Assembly (NCBI GenBank): GCA_903918645.1
Contig: CAIXFH010000141.1
Coordinates: forward strand, 1-45,579
Length of the DNA stretch: 45,579 nt
Direction: 5' to 3'
Source: an uncultured Actinomycetes bacterium
GTDB lineage: Bacteria; Actinomycetota; Actinomycetes; S36-B12; CAIYMF01
In this document: positions 26,145-32,810 of the stretch, piece after piece
How positions within the stretch are numbered: position 1 is the first letter of the stretch
Layout: each line of letters opens with the position of its first letter
Translations under genes and position numbers: made by a program
The notes under the pieces: model-generated
What the model was told of the DNA's origin: nothing
The model's input: only the letters and a program-made list of their open reading frames with translations
The model's database searches: none

Positions 26145-27850
26145 GAAGTTTCTGGGCGCACCGTCGGACTGCTGTGGGCGTGTCGGTACTCGCGGCGGTC
26201 GCGTTGCTCTCGGGATGTGCGGTTGTCCCGATTTCGGGTCCGATCGAGCAGGGCGTCGCGTTGGCGGTTGGCCCCCAGGACCAGTTCATTCGAGTCATCG
26301 CTCGGCCACCGCAACCAGGCATGTCAGCCGAGGAGGTCGTGCGCGGCTTCCAGGAGGCGACTGCGTCGGCGGATGCCGGCTACACCGTCGCACGTCAGTA
26401 CCTCACCGGAATCGCAGCCTCGACTTGGGATCCGGGGGCGGGCGTTGCGATCTACGACAATGCCGGGCTCACCTTCGTGGGTGCTGGCGGCACAGTGGCA
26501 GCTGAGGGCGGGCTTGCGGGCTCCATCGATGGGTCCGGCGAGTACTCGGTAGCTGCGCCCGATGCTCGCCTCTCCGCGAAGTACCTGCTTACTCGCGCTT
26601 TCGGAGAATGGCGAATTTCGCAACCGCCGATCGGTCTCATACTTGGGCCTGGCGACATCGACCGTGGCTTCCGCTCCTTCAACATGTACTTCTTCACCCG
26701 TGACTTTGGAACGCTCGTGCCCACGCCGGTGGTCATTCCGGTATCCGAAGCCGGAGTTGCTACCCAACTCGTGCGTGAACTTCTCGTCGGCCCACCTACC
26801 TGGATTGCACCTTCGGTACGCACTGGATTCCCAGAGGGGACCCGTCTTGCGTTCGACTCGGTTCCAGTGGTTGATGGTGTCGCTGATGTCGCGCTGACGG
26901 CCGAGGTCCTGCAGGCCGATGATGCGACTCGGCAGGCGCTCTCCGCCCAGTTAGCCTGGACCCTTCGGCAACTCCCATCAATTACTTCTATCCGGCTTAC
27001 GGTCTCCGGACAACGAGTGGTGGTTCCTGGAGTCGGGCTCGTGCAGCCGGTATCGGCCTGGCAGCAGTTCGACCCAAACGCTTCGCCTGCGCCTGCCCTG
27101 GGCTATGCGCTGAATGGCAAGAACGTCATGTCCTTTGACAGCTCCGGTCAGTTCTCCCGCGTGAGTGGGTTGAAGCGCGAACTCACATCGCTAGCGGTTG
27201 ATCTTCAGTCCGCTAATTTCGCGGCGCTGTCCAAGGATCGAAAGTCACTGTGGGTTGGACTCCTCGCTGATCAAGCGACCCTCGTCCGCCGCTACGTGGG
27301 TAGCGAGCTGTCTCGCCCTTCGTGGGATCGCGACGGCTCGCTGTGGGTGGTCGACCGCGGACTCGGGCTCCTAAATGTCCGCGACACGGTAGCGACTCAG
27401 ATTGCTGTGACGGGGCTGCCGGATGGCGTGGCTGACTCGGACATCCTCGACGTCGCAGTGGCGCGTGATGGGACCCGGATCGCGTTGCTGATCCGTCGTG
27501 GCACTCGGGTCGAGCCGATCGTCGCTCGAGTCGAACGGACAGGCGGCACGGTGCGCGTAGCTGATCCTCGACGAATCGAGGCCTCGATCACCGATGCGTT
27601 GGACCTCGCGTGGCATGATTCCGCGACGCTCTCGATCCTGGGCACTTCGGGAGCATCATCGCTCGCAGTATTCGACGTCGGGGTCGGTACGTCCCGAGTT
27701 ATTCCCACTCGTGCTCCTGAAGGCTCAACGACGTTGGCCGCGCAGCCAGATCGGCCCACCCTTGTCGGCACCGGCGCGGATATCTATCGGGCCAGTGCGA
27801 ACAGTTGGACCAAGCTCGGCCCGGGCACTGACCCGGTTTATCCGGGCTGA
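26141..27850 (+). CDS. lpqB: Lipoprotein LpqB with GerMN domain
   Basis: LpqB is a lipoprotein that binds the outer part of MtrB and tunes MtrA signalling. The 569-residue protein has a lipoprotein signal with lipobox LLSGC near residue 26, an N-terminal region (SGPIEQG, MSAEEVVRGFQEA), a GerMN domain at about 195-305 (TQLVRELLVGPPTW, GFPEGTRLAFDSVPVVDGVADVALT, LRQLPSITSIRLTV) and a C-terminal beta-propeller-like region. It starts within the mtrB stop (ATGA). The envelope position and coupling agree with a three-component system. comF follows after 109 bases. Confidence 0.95.
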   Translation: MRSFWAHRRTAVGVSVLAAVALLSGCAVVPISGPIEQGVALAVGPQDQFIRVIARPPQPGMSAEEVVRGFQEATASADAGYTVARQYLTGIAASTWDPGAGVAIYDNAGLTFVGAGGTVAAEGGLAGSIDGSGEYSVAAPDARLSAKYLLTRAFGEWRISQPPIGLILGPGDIDRGFRSFNMYFFTRDFGTLVPTPVVIPVSEAGVATQLVRELLVGPPTWIAPSVRTGFPEGTRLAFDSVPVVDGVADVALTAEVLQADDATRQALSAQLAWTLRQLPSITSIRLTVSGQRVVVPGVGLVQPVSAWQQFDPNASPAPALGYALNGKNVMSFDSSGQFSRVSGLKRELTSLAVDLQSANFAALSKDRKSLWVGLLADQATLVRRYVGSELSRPSWDRDGSLWVVDRGLGLLNVRDTVATQIAVTGLPDGVADSDILDVAVARDGTRIALLIRRGTRVEPIVARVERTGGTVRVADPRRIEASITDALDLAWHDSATLSILGTSGASSLAVFDVGVGTSRVIPTRAPEGSTTLAAQPDRPTLVGTGADIYRASANSWTKLGPGTDPVYPG

Positions 27851-27959
27851 GCAGCTGCACGATTGGGGTGGCGGGGTGTCCTCGCTGAGCGCATGACTTT
27901 GTGCACAGGACCTGGGCCTGCGTGCCGTCGGAACCTTTCGTCGCATCGACGATGCTCAC

Positions 27960-28700
27960 GTGGCGCAACACAGTTTCCCCGAACTCAGTAGCGGCGCGGG
28001 CCGGAGTCTGTTGCGGGGAGTTCGAGAGCATCTGGTCAGCGATGTTTGCGCGGGCTGTCGGGCTCGGCCCGGTGCGCTCTGCGACCTGTGTTCCCAGTAT
28101 CTGCGCGCGAGAGTCGAGCGCATAACCGTTGCTGGAGTAGGCGAAAGCGCTGCCCTAACCGTTCATGCAACCGCGCCATACGACGGGCCGGTGCGTGAGG
28201 CGCTGGTCGCGTTCAAGGAGCATGGCCGGTGGTCGCTACGTGAGCCACTCGGAGTCGGCCTCGCGCGGGCCGTGGCCGACTTGCTCACCGCGGCTGCTGA
28301 TCCAACGCGAGTGTGTCTCGTGCCGGCGCCGAGTACGTCCGCAGCTCGTCGTCAGCGAGACGGTGACCACGTGCGAGAACTTGCTCGCGTGGCCACTTCG
28401 ACGCTTCGCCGGCTGGGCGTCGATGCTCGGGTAGTTCCTGCGGTCCACTCGATCCGTCGTCGTCAGGATCAGCGCGGGCTCAACCGCACGGAACGGCTCG
28501 TCAATATGTCCGGCTCGATGGCTGCAAGAGTGGATGTACCCAGTTTGTGCAACACCGTCGTGGTTGACGACATCCTCACCAGCGGGGCAACCCTGGCTGA
28601 GATGTTGCGGGCCCTGTCGGCGGTGGGCGTGTTACCTCTCGGGGCGTGCGTTGTCGCCGCAACACCGGATCGTCATGGGGTGAGAGCGGGTAATCGTTGA
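27960..28700 (+). CDS. ComF-family phosphoribosyltransferase-like protein
   Basis: The 246-residue protein carries an N-terminal four-cysteine zinc finger (VCAGCRARPGALCDLC) and a C-terminal type I phosphoribosyltransferase fold with the PRPP loop VVVDDILTSGATLAEML and the ComF blocks VCLVPAPSTSAARRQRDGDHVREL and RRRQDQRGLNRTERLVN. ComF acts in DNA uptake in Gram-positive bacteria, but in actinobacteria without other competence genes the role is unclear. The gene lies between lpqB and hpf as in mycobacteria (Rv3242c). GTG at 27960 is the first start in frame; there is no strong ribosome site and a later start is possible. Confidence 0.87.
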   Translation: MAQHSFPELSSGAGRSLLRGVREHLVSDVCAGCRARPGALCDLCSQYLRARVERITVAGVGESAALTVHATAPYDGPVREALVAFKEHGRWSLREPLGVGLARAVADLLTAAADPTRVCLVPAPSTSAARRQRDGDHVRELARVATSTLRRLGVDARVVPAVHSIRRRQDQRGLNRTERLVNMSGSMAARVDVPSLCNTVVVDDILTSGATLAEMLRALSAVGVLPLGACVVAATPDRHGVRAGNR

Positions 28701-28773
28701 CAACGAGCAGGCATCCGAACACGACTGGCCGAGCGTTTTTCAGTTGTGACCGCCAAGACTGCGCAGACGGGTC

Positions 28774-28779
28774 TACGTT
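28774..28779 (+). promoter_or_regulatory. -10 hexamer at the head of the hpf upstream region
   Basis: TACGTT is followed by six bases and a GTG at 28786. Transcription would begin near 28786 and run through the structured region into hpf. No good -35 hexamer is present at 16-18 bases. Confidence 0.45.
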
Positions 28780-28785
28780 GGTCTT

Positions 28786-29163
28786 GTGACACCCGTCCGG
28801 GCCCGTGGTTGCGTTCTCGACAAGATCCCTTTGCTGGGATCTCATCGAGAGCAAGCCGATGCCAGCCGCAGGCTAAGCGGTCCACGTAAGGCGACTCTTC
28901 GTCGTTCGATCACGGTGCGGTTTAGAAGTAAGTCCTGCCCCGCCGGAAGGCCAATGTGCCTACCGATCCGGGAGAAGGGGAGTAGTCGCATTACGCCCAT
29001 CCGGGCGCGGCGAGACCTTCAGCAGGCGAATGTGGGGTCGAAAACCAGGTCGGCCGGACGGGTGCCACATCGTCGGTTCCAGCGTTTCACTGTCGATATC
29101 CCACTTAGACCAACCCCGGTCTAACGAAGGCGACAGGTACCTCGTGAAAGAAGGTGTCGCACT
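28786..29163 (+). ncRNA. Candidate structured RNA leader upstream of hpf (or leaderless small ORF)
   Basis: The 463 bases between comF and hpf hold no recognised gene, yet they fold strongly. (1) A hairpin at 28809-28854 pairs TTGC, TCTCGA and AGATCCC with their exact complements around a TTTGCT loop, with a CA/CA internal loop. (2) A 47-base stem-loop at 28974-29020: GAAGG/CCTTC, asymmetric loop GGAGTAG/GA, TCGC/GCGA, and CGCCC-ATCC-GGGCG; the flanks resemble the P1/L1 part of the yybP-ykoY manganese riboswitch, but the rest is too short. (3) TTAGACC-AACCCC-GGTCTAA at 29105-29124. The same stretch is also open from GTG 28786 to TAA 29124 (112 Arg-rich residues, no known domain). I favour an RNA. 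Confidence 0.45.
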
Positions 29164-29835
29164 ATGACCACACTGCATGTGCCGGCTGAGATCGTTGTCC
29201 ACGGCCGTCATTTCGAGGTTTCGCAGCGATTCCGAGATCACGTTGCCACAAAATTGGCGCGCGTAGATCGGTTCGGCATCACGCTCACTCGCATCGATGT
29301 CGAGGTCACCAAGGAAGCTAACCCACGGCAGAGCGAGCGAGCGTTCGAGGTTGAGCTCACCTGCGTTGGACGCGGCCCGGTGATCAGAGCCGAAGCGGCT
29401 GCGGACGACAAGTACGCAGCACTGGATGTGGCGTACGCCAGGCTCGAGGAGCGACTGCGCAGGGCCGCTGAGCGTCGGCAGTCCAAGCACCGTCGACACG
29501 CGACTCATTCGAATGGACTCTCCGGCGAGTTGCTTCCTCCCGCGCTTGTCCCGACGGCACGTCCAGAGCCGGCTGAGCCAGTGGAAGCAACATTCTCTGA
29601 GCCGGACGTCGTCTATGAGGATGGGCCGATCGTGGTGCGCGATAAGACGCACCCCAGTGCCCCAATGACCGTGTCAGAGGCGCTGCACTCCCTCGAACTT
29701 GTTGGCCACGATTTCTTCTTGTTCCTTGATTCGGAGACCAACTCGCCGACCGTTGTGTACAAGCGACGCGGCTACGACTACGGGCTCTTGCGGCTGCAGG
29801 TGGCCGACGCGGGTCAGGCTGAGGCTGCGTCTTAG
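29164..29835 (+). CDS. hpf: Long-form ribosome hibernation promoting factor
   Basis: Long HPF binds the 30S subunit and, through its C-terminal domain, dimerises ribosomes to inactive 100S particles in stationary phase. The 223-residue protein has an N-terminal beta-alpha-beta-beta-beta-alpha domain (about 1-108: IVVHGRHFEVSQRFRDHVATKLARVDRF, ERAFEVELTCVGRGPVIRAEA, LDVAYARLEERLRRAAER), a Pro-rich linker and a C-terminal dimerisation domain (about 165-215: PMTVSEALHSLELVGHDFFLFLD, SPTVVYKRRGYDYGLL). ATG at 29164 has a weak AAGAAGG site about ten bases upstream. A 10-bp stem terminator candidate follows its stop, and a structured region precedes it, so it may be regulated on its own. Confidence 0.95.
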   Translation: MTTLHVPAEIVVHGRHFEVSQRFRDHVATKLARVDRFGITLTRIDVEVTKEANPRQSERAFEVELTCVGRGPVIRAEAAADDKYAALDVAYARLEERLRRAAERRQSKHRRHATHSNGLSGELLPPALVPTARPEPAEPVEATFSEPDVVYEDGPIVVRDKTHPSAPMTVSEALHSLELVGHDFFLFLDSETNSPTVVYKRRGYDYGLLRLQVADAGQAEAAS

Positions 29836-29860
29836 CAATCCCGGAGAATCCAGCTTTAAT

Positions 29861-29905
29861 GGGGCGCGGGTCGCTGCCGGTTTCACTGGTGGCGTCCCGC
29901 GCCCC
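29861..29905 (+). terminator. hpf terminator candidate
   Basis: GGGGCGCGGG (29861-29870) pairs perfectly with CCCGCGCCCC (29896-29905) across a 25-base loop. It begins 25 bases after the hpf stop and ends before the response-regulator start. There is no U tract, as is common in actinobacteria. Confidence 0.5.
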
Positions 29906-29929
29906 GTTCGTGCGTGTCATGATTCAAAG

Positions 29930-30601
29930 GTGACTTCCGAGGTTCCGCCTGTCGTTCGGGTGGTCGTGGCTGACCGTCAGCCGATCTTTCGTCGAGGCCT
30001 TGTCGAAGTTCTCTGCGATGAGCCGGATCTACAAGTAGTCGGCGATACCGACGATGCGCTGGCCCTGATCGACCTCGTGGTCTCCACGAAGGCAGATGTC
30101 GTGCTGGTGGATCTTGCAGTGCACTTCGACGGTATCGACGTGTGCGCCGCCATTCGGCAGGCGCGTCCTGAGGCCAAGGTTGTAGTGCTGGCTCGCGCCG
30201 ATCACGACTCTGAGCTGGCGGGGGCTGTTCGGGCAGGTGCTCGCGGGTATCTGCTCAAGGAGACATCGCCGCAGGAATTGTTGGCTGCCGTCCGCGCAGT
30301 TGCGGCTGGTTCGTCGTTGCTCTCGCCGGCCATGGCTTCGCGTCTGCTTGACGAGTTTGCGGTACTGGTTCGTCGACACGATGGCGTCACTGACGGGGCG
30401 GGCACGTTGTCGCCGCGCGAAGTTGAGGTGCTCAACCTCATGGCGCAGGGCTTGAACAATCGGGTCATTGCCGAGAAGTTGTTTATCAGCGAGAACACGG
30501 TAAAGAATCACATTCGCAGCATCCACGAAAAGCTTCAGGTGCATTCGCGGATGGAAGCGGTTGTCCGTGCCGTCCGTGAGGGGTTGCTGCACATCACGTG
30601 A
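29930..30601 (+). CDS. LuxR-family (NarL-type) response regulator
   Basis: The 223-residue protein has a receiver domain (about 8-125) and a C-terminal LuxR helix-turn-helix. The phosphoacceptor is Asp61 (VVLVDLAV) and the conserved lysine is in GYLLKE; the switch Ser/Thr position reads VLARAD, an alanine, which is unusual and may alter signalling. The DNA-binding part is LSPREVEVLNLMAQGLNNRVIAEKLFISENTVKNHIRSIHEKL. No partner kinase is adjacent. GTG at 29930 begins the fold and lies six bases after CATGAT, a near-consensus -10, so it may be leaderless. An equivalent regulator gene lies between hpf and secA in streptomycetes. Confidence 0.88.
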   Translation: MTSEVPPVVRVVVADRQPIFRRGLVEVLCDEPDLQVVGDTDDALALIDLVVSTKADVVLVDLAVHFDGIDVCAAIRQARPEAKVVVLARADHDSELAGAVRAGARGYLLKETSPQELLAAVRAVAAGSSLLSPAMASRLLDEFAVLVRRHDGVTDGAGTLSPREVEVLNLMAQGLNNRVIAEKLFISENTVKNHIRSIHEKLQVHSRMEAVVRAVREGLLHIT

Positions 30602-30635
30602 CCGTCAGCAGGAATGAGAGTTGGGTCCCCGAGTC

Positions 30636-31970
30636 GTGACAGCAGCCTCTGCCGTGCGTCGACCAGTTGACCTCCCTGCCACCGAAATCTCTGTTGCGGA
30701 CGCACGGGCCATTGCTGTTCGAGCACAAGGGCTTTCGTCGGGGGTCCTGCCATTGCGACCGAGCCAGTCGGCGCGAGCATCGCTCACTCGACGAGTCGCA
30801 GCCGTCGGCGACACCCTTCGTCTCCTTGGCGCGGTGCAGCTCGACACGATTAGCGTTCTTGCCAGGAGCCATGAACTTGTCCAGTACGCGCGGTTGGGGC
30901 CGGTTGGTCGTGACGCGATCGAACAGGCCTATTGGGGTGGTGGCGTCGGTAATGCGCATCCAGGAGTAGCAAGCGCTTTTGAGTACTGGTCGCACGCTGC
31001 CTGCGTCCTGCCGATCGAGGAGTGGTCGTCGTTTGCCTACCGTCGCCGCTCTTATCGACGACTGGGCATTCGCTGGCACGACGTACCCACGGCCGCTCTC
31101 GAGGGAATTCGCGATCGCCTGCGCACTGAGGGACCGCTGACCAGCACCGACCTTGGGGGTGCGAAAAAGGGCGGCGAGTGGTGGGACTGGTCGGAGACCA
31201 AGGTGGCAGTCGAATGGCTGCTCGATATCGGCGACGTCGTGTGCGTTCGTCGCACTGGTTGGCGGCGCGTGTATGACCTGGCCGAACGAGCAGTGCCTGG
31301 TGAGCATCGCACCCCATCGCCCGGCTGGGTTGACGTGGACGGGGTCTACGGCCCTTCCGATGCTGACTGCGTGCGTGAGCTCCTGATTCGATCCGCCCGG
31401 GTTCTTGGCGTTGGCAGCCTTATCGAACTGATCGATGTTCATCGCCTCACAGGTCGGCACATGGCTCGGTCGTTCGTCGAACAGGTGCTCAACGAACTCG
31501 TCGACGACGGCTCGATCGCCAAGGTACGCGTCGAGGGTTGGTCGGCTGCCGCGTACGCCGACCCGTTGGCGCTCGGCTTTGGCACGGTCTCTCGCTCTCG
31601 AACTACGTTGCTGTCGCCGTTTGATTCTCTGGTCTGGCATCGAGGCCGTACGTCGCGGCTGTTCGGATTTGATTACCAACTCGAGGCATATGTGCCCTCG
31701 CACAAGCGGGTGCATGGCTACTTCACGATGCCCGTCTTACATGGTGGCAAACTCGTTGCGCGGGTTGATCCCAAGCGAATTGGTAGCAATCTGCATGCGC
31801 GGCAGGTCACGTTCGAAGCCGGGCCACGTGGTGCGATCCCAACTTCGTCAATCAATGGCGTGGCAGCTGCTCTGCGGGAGGCAGCTGCGTGGGTCGGCGC
31901 CACTGATGTCGTGATCGATCGCACTGTGCCTGAATCCGCGGCTGCTGCACTTCGAGGTGCGCTCTTGTAG
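30636..31970 (+). CDS. YcaQ/AlkZ-family winged-helix DNA glycosylase-like protein
   Basis: This protein of about 444 residues belongs to the HTH_42 family, whose studied members (AlkZ, YcaQ/AlkX) remove bulky or cross-linked alkyl bases from DNA. The catalytic QxD motif is present in LGAVQLDTISVLARSHELV (Gln68, Asp70), followed by the family blocks FEYWSHAACVLPIEEW, GEWWDWSETKVAVEWLLDIGDVV and LLSPFDSLVWHRGRTSRLFGFDYQLE and RVHGYFTMPVLHGGKLVARVDPK. The start is uncertain: GTG 30636 is used here; a TTG at 30621 has AGGA seven bases upstream and would add five residues. It ends 44 bases before a convergent acetyltransferase. Confidence 0.85.
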   Translation: MTAASAVRRPVDLPATEISVADARAIAVRAQGLSSGVLPLRPSQSARASLTRRVAAVGDTLRLLGAVQLDTISVLARSHELVQYARLGPVGRDAIEQAYWGGGVGNAHPGVASAFEYWSHAACVLPIEEWSSFAYRRRSYRRLGIRWHDVPTAALEGIRDRLRTEGPLTSTDLGGAKKGGEWWDWSETKVAVEWLLDIGDVVCVRRTGWRRVYDLAERAVPGEHRTPSPGWVDVDGVYGPSDADCVRELLIRSARVLGVGSLIELIDVHRLTGRHMARSFVEQVLNELVDDGSIAKVRVEGWSAAAYADPLALGFGTVSRSRTTLLSPFDSLVWHRGRTSRLFGFDYQLEAYVPSHKRVHGYFTMPVLHGGKLVARVDPKRIGSNLHARQVTFEAGPRGAIPTSSINGVAAALREAAAWVGATDVVIDRTVPESAAAALRGALL

Positions 31971-32014
31971 CGGGCTGCTGAGCCGGGCCCCCCTTACGAT
32001 TTAGGTGAGATGGG

Positions 32015-32602
32015 TCAGCGAATCAGATCTGCAGGCAGCAGCGACCCGAGCAGCTGGTCGTGTCGAAGACCACGCTGGAGCATCCCTAGGCGGAGCGTGC
32101 CCTCTACGCGGTAGCCCACCGACTCGGCGACGATTCGCGATGCGTCGTTGTCGGGCAGTGCGCACCACTGGATCCTGGCTAGACCCAACTCGTCGATTGC
32201 CCAAGTACTGACCAGCCGAACTGCGCGCGTGGCCAACCCGCGTCGGCGCGCACCGGGGCTCATCCAATATCCGATCTCGGCCGACCCGCCGGGTGTGCCT
32301 TCGAGAACCAGATCGTGCAAGCCGATCATTCCAAGGAAGTCAGCTGGCGCCTCTGCTTCAAATATCCCGAAGACAGCGGCGGTTGCTTCGTCCCAGTGTT
32401 GTTCGATCTTGCTGACGAAGTCGCGGGCATCCTGCTCGGTGTAAGGGCTTGGCACCACGGTGTATTTGGCAACCAATGGGTCACCCGCACCCAGCGCGAT
32501 GGCCTCGATGTCGGCTTCTCTGGGTTGACGTAGAAGCACGACACCGTCGGTCAGATCACTGCGCGTTGGCAGCGACATCTTGTCGCTCTGCGCAGCTGCC
32601 AT
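32015..32602 (-). CDS. GNAT-family N-acetyltransferase (RimJ/RimL-like)
   Basis: The 195-residue protein shows the GNAT fold: LRQPREADIEAIALG (motif C region), FGIFEAEAPADFLGMIGLHDL, EIGYWMSPGARRRGLATRAVRLVSTWAIDELGLARIQW with the acetyl-CoA loop RRRGLA, and DNDASRIVAESVGYRVEGTLR. It most resembles RimJ/RimL N-terminal protein acetyltransferases; substrate unknown. The ATG at 32602 is used; a second ATG at 32578 (MSLPTRSDL) is possible and would remove eight residues. It is transcribed leftward and diverges from secA over about 200 bases. Confidence 0.88.
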   Translation of the reverse strand: MAAAQSDKMSLPTRSDLTDGVVLLRQPREADIEAIALGAGDPLVAKYTVVPSPYTEQDARDFVSKIEQHWDEATAAVFGIFEAEAPADFLGMIGLHDLVLEGTPGGSAEIGYWMSPGARRRGLATRAVRLVSTWAIDELGLARIQWCALPDNDASRIVAESVGYRVEGTLRLGMLQRGLRHDQLLGSLLPADLIR

Positions 32603-32723
32603 GCCAACATCTCATCGCATGTGCGGCTGCGATGTCGACCTACTTGTGCCGTCTGGCGCAATCCACCCCGCGAAACTGGTCTGGACATCACAGTTCGGGT
32701 TACGGCATTCGTGACCAAATGGT

Positions 32724-32729
32724 TACGAT
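32724..32729 (+). promoter_or_regulatory. secA promoter -10 hexamer TACGAT
   Basis: TACGAT predicts transcription from about 32737, where a short ORF starts. This gives a secA leader of about 74 bases. Confidence 0.5.
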
Positions 32730-32736
32730 AAGGCCG

Positions 32737-32796
32737 GTGCCGGTTTCCCCGTGCACTGCGTCGAGCCCGGATCCGGGCCGGTGCGTAGCCCCGTGA
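32737..32796 (+). CDS. Candidate leaderless 19-residue leader peptide upstream of secA
   Basis: A GTG seven bases after TACGAT opens a 19-codon frame ([19 protein letters not shown]) that ends at TGA 32794-32796, 14 bases before the secA GTG and just ahead of its AAGGA ribosome site. It has no membrane segment, so it is not a SecM-like secretion monitor, but translation here could still affect secA initiation. It is rich in proline and ends CVAP. Expression is not shown. Confidence 0.3.
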   Translation: MPVSPCTASSPDPGRCVAP

Positions 32797-32810
32797 CAAG
32801 GACGTATCTG

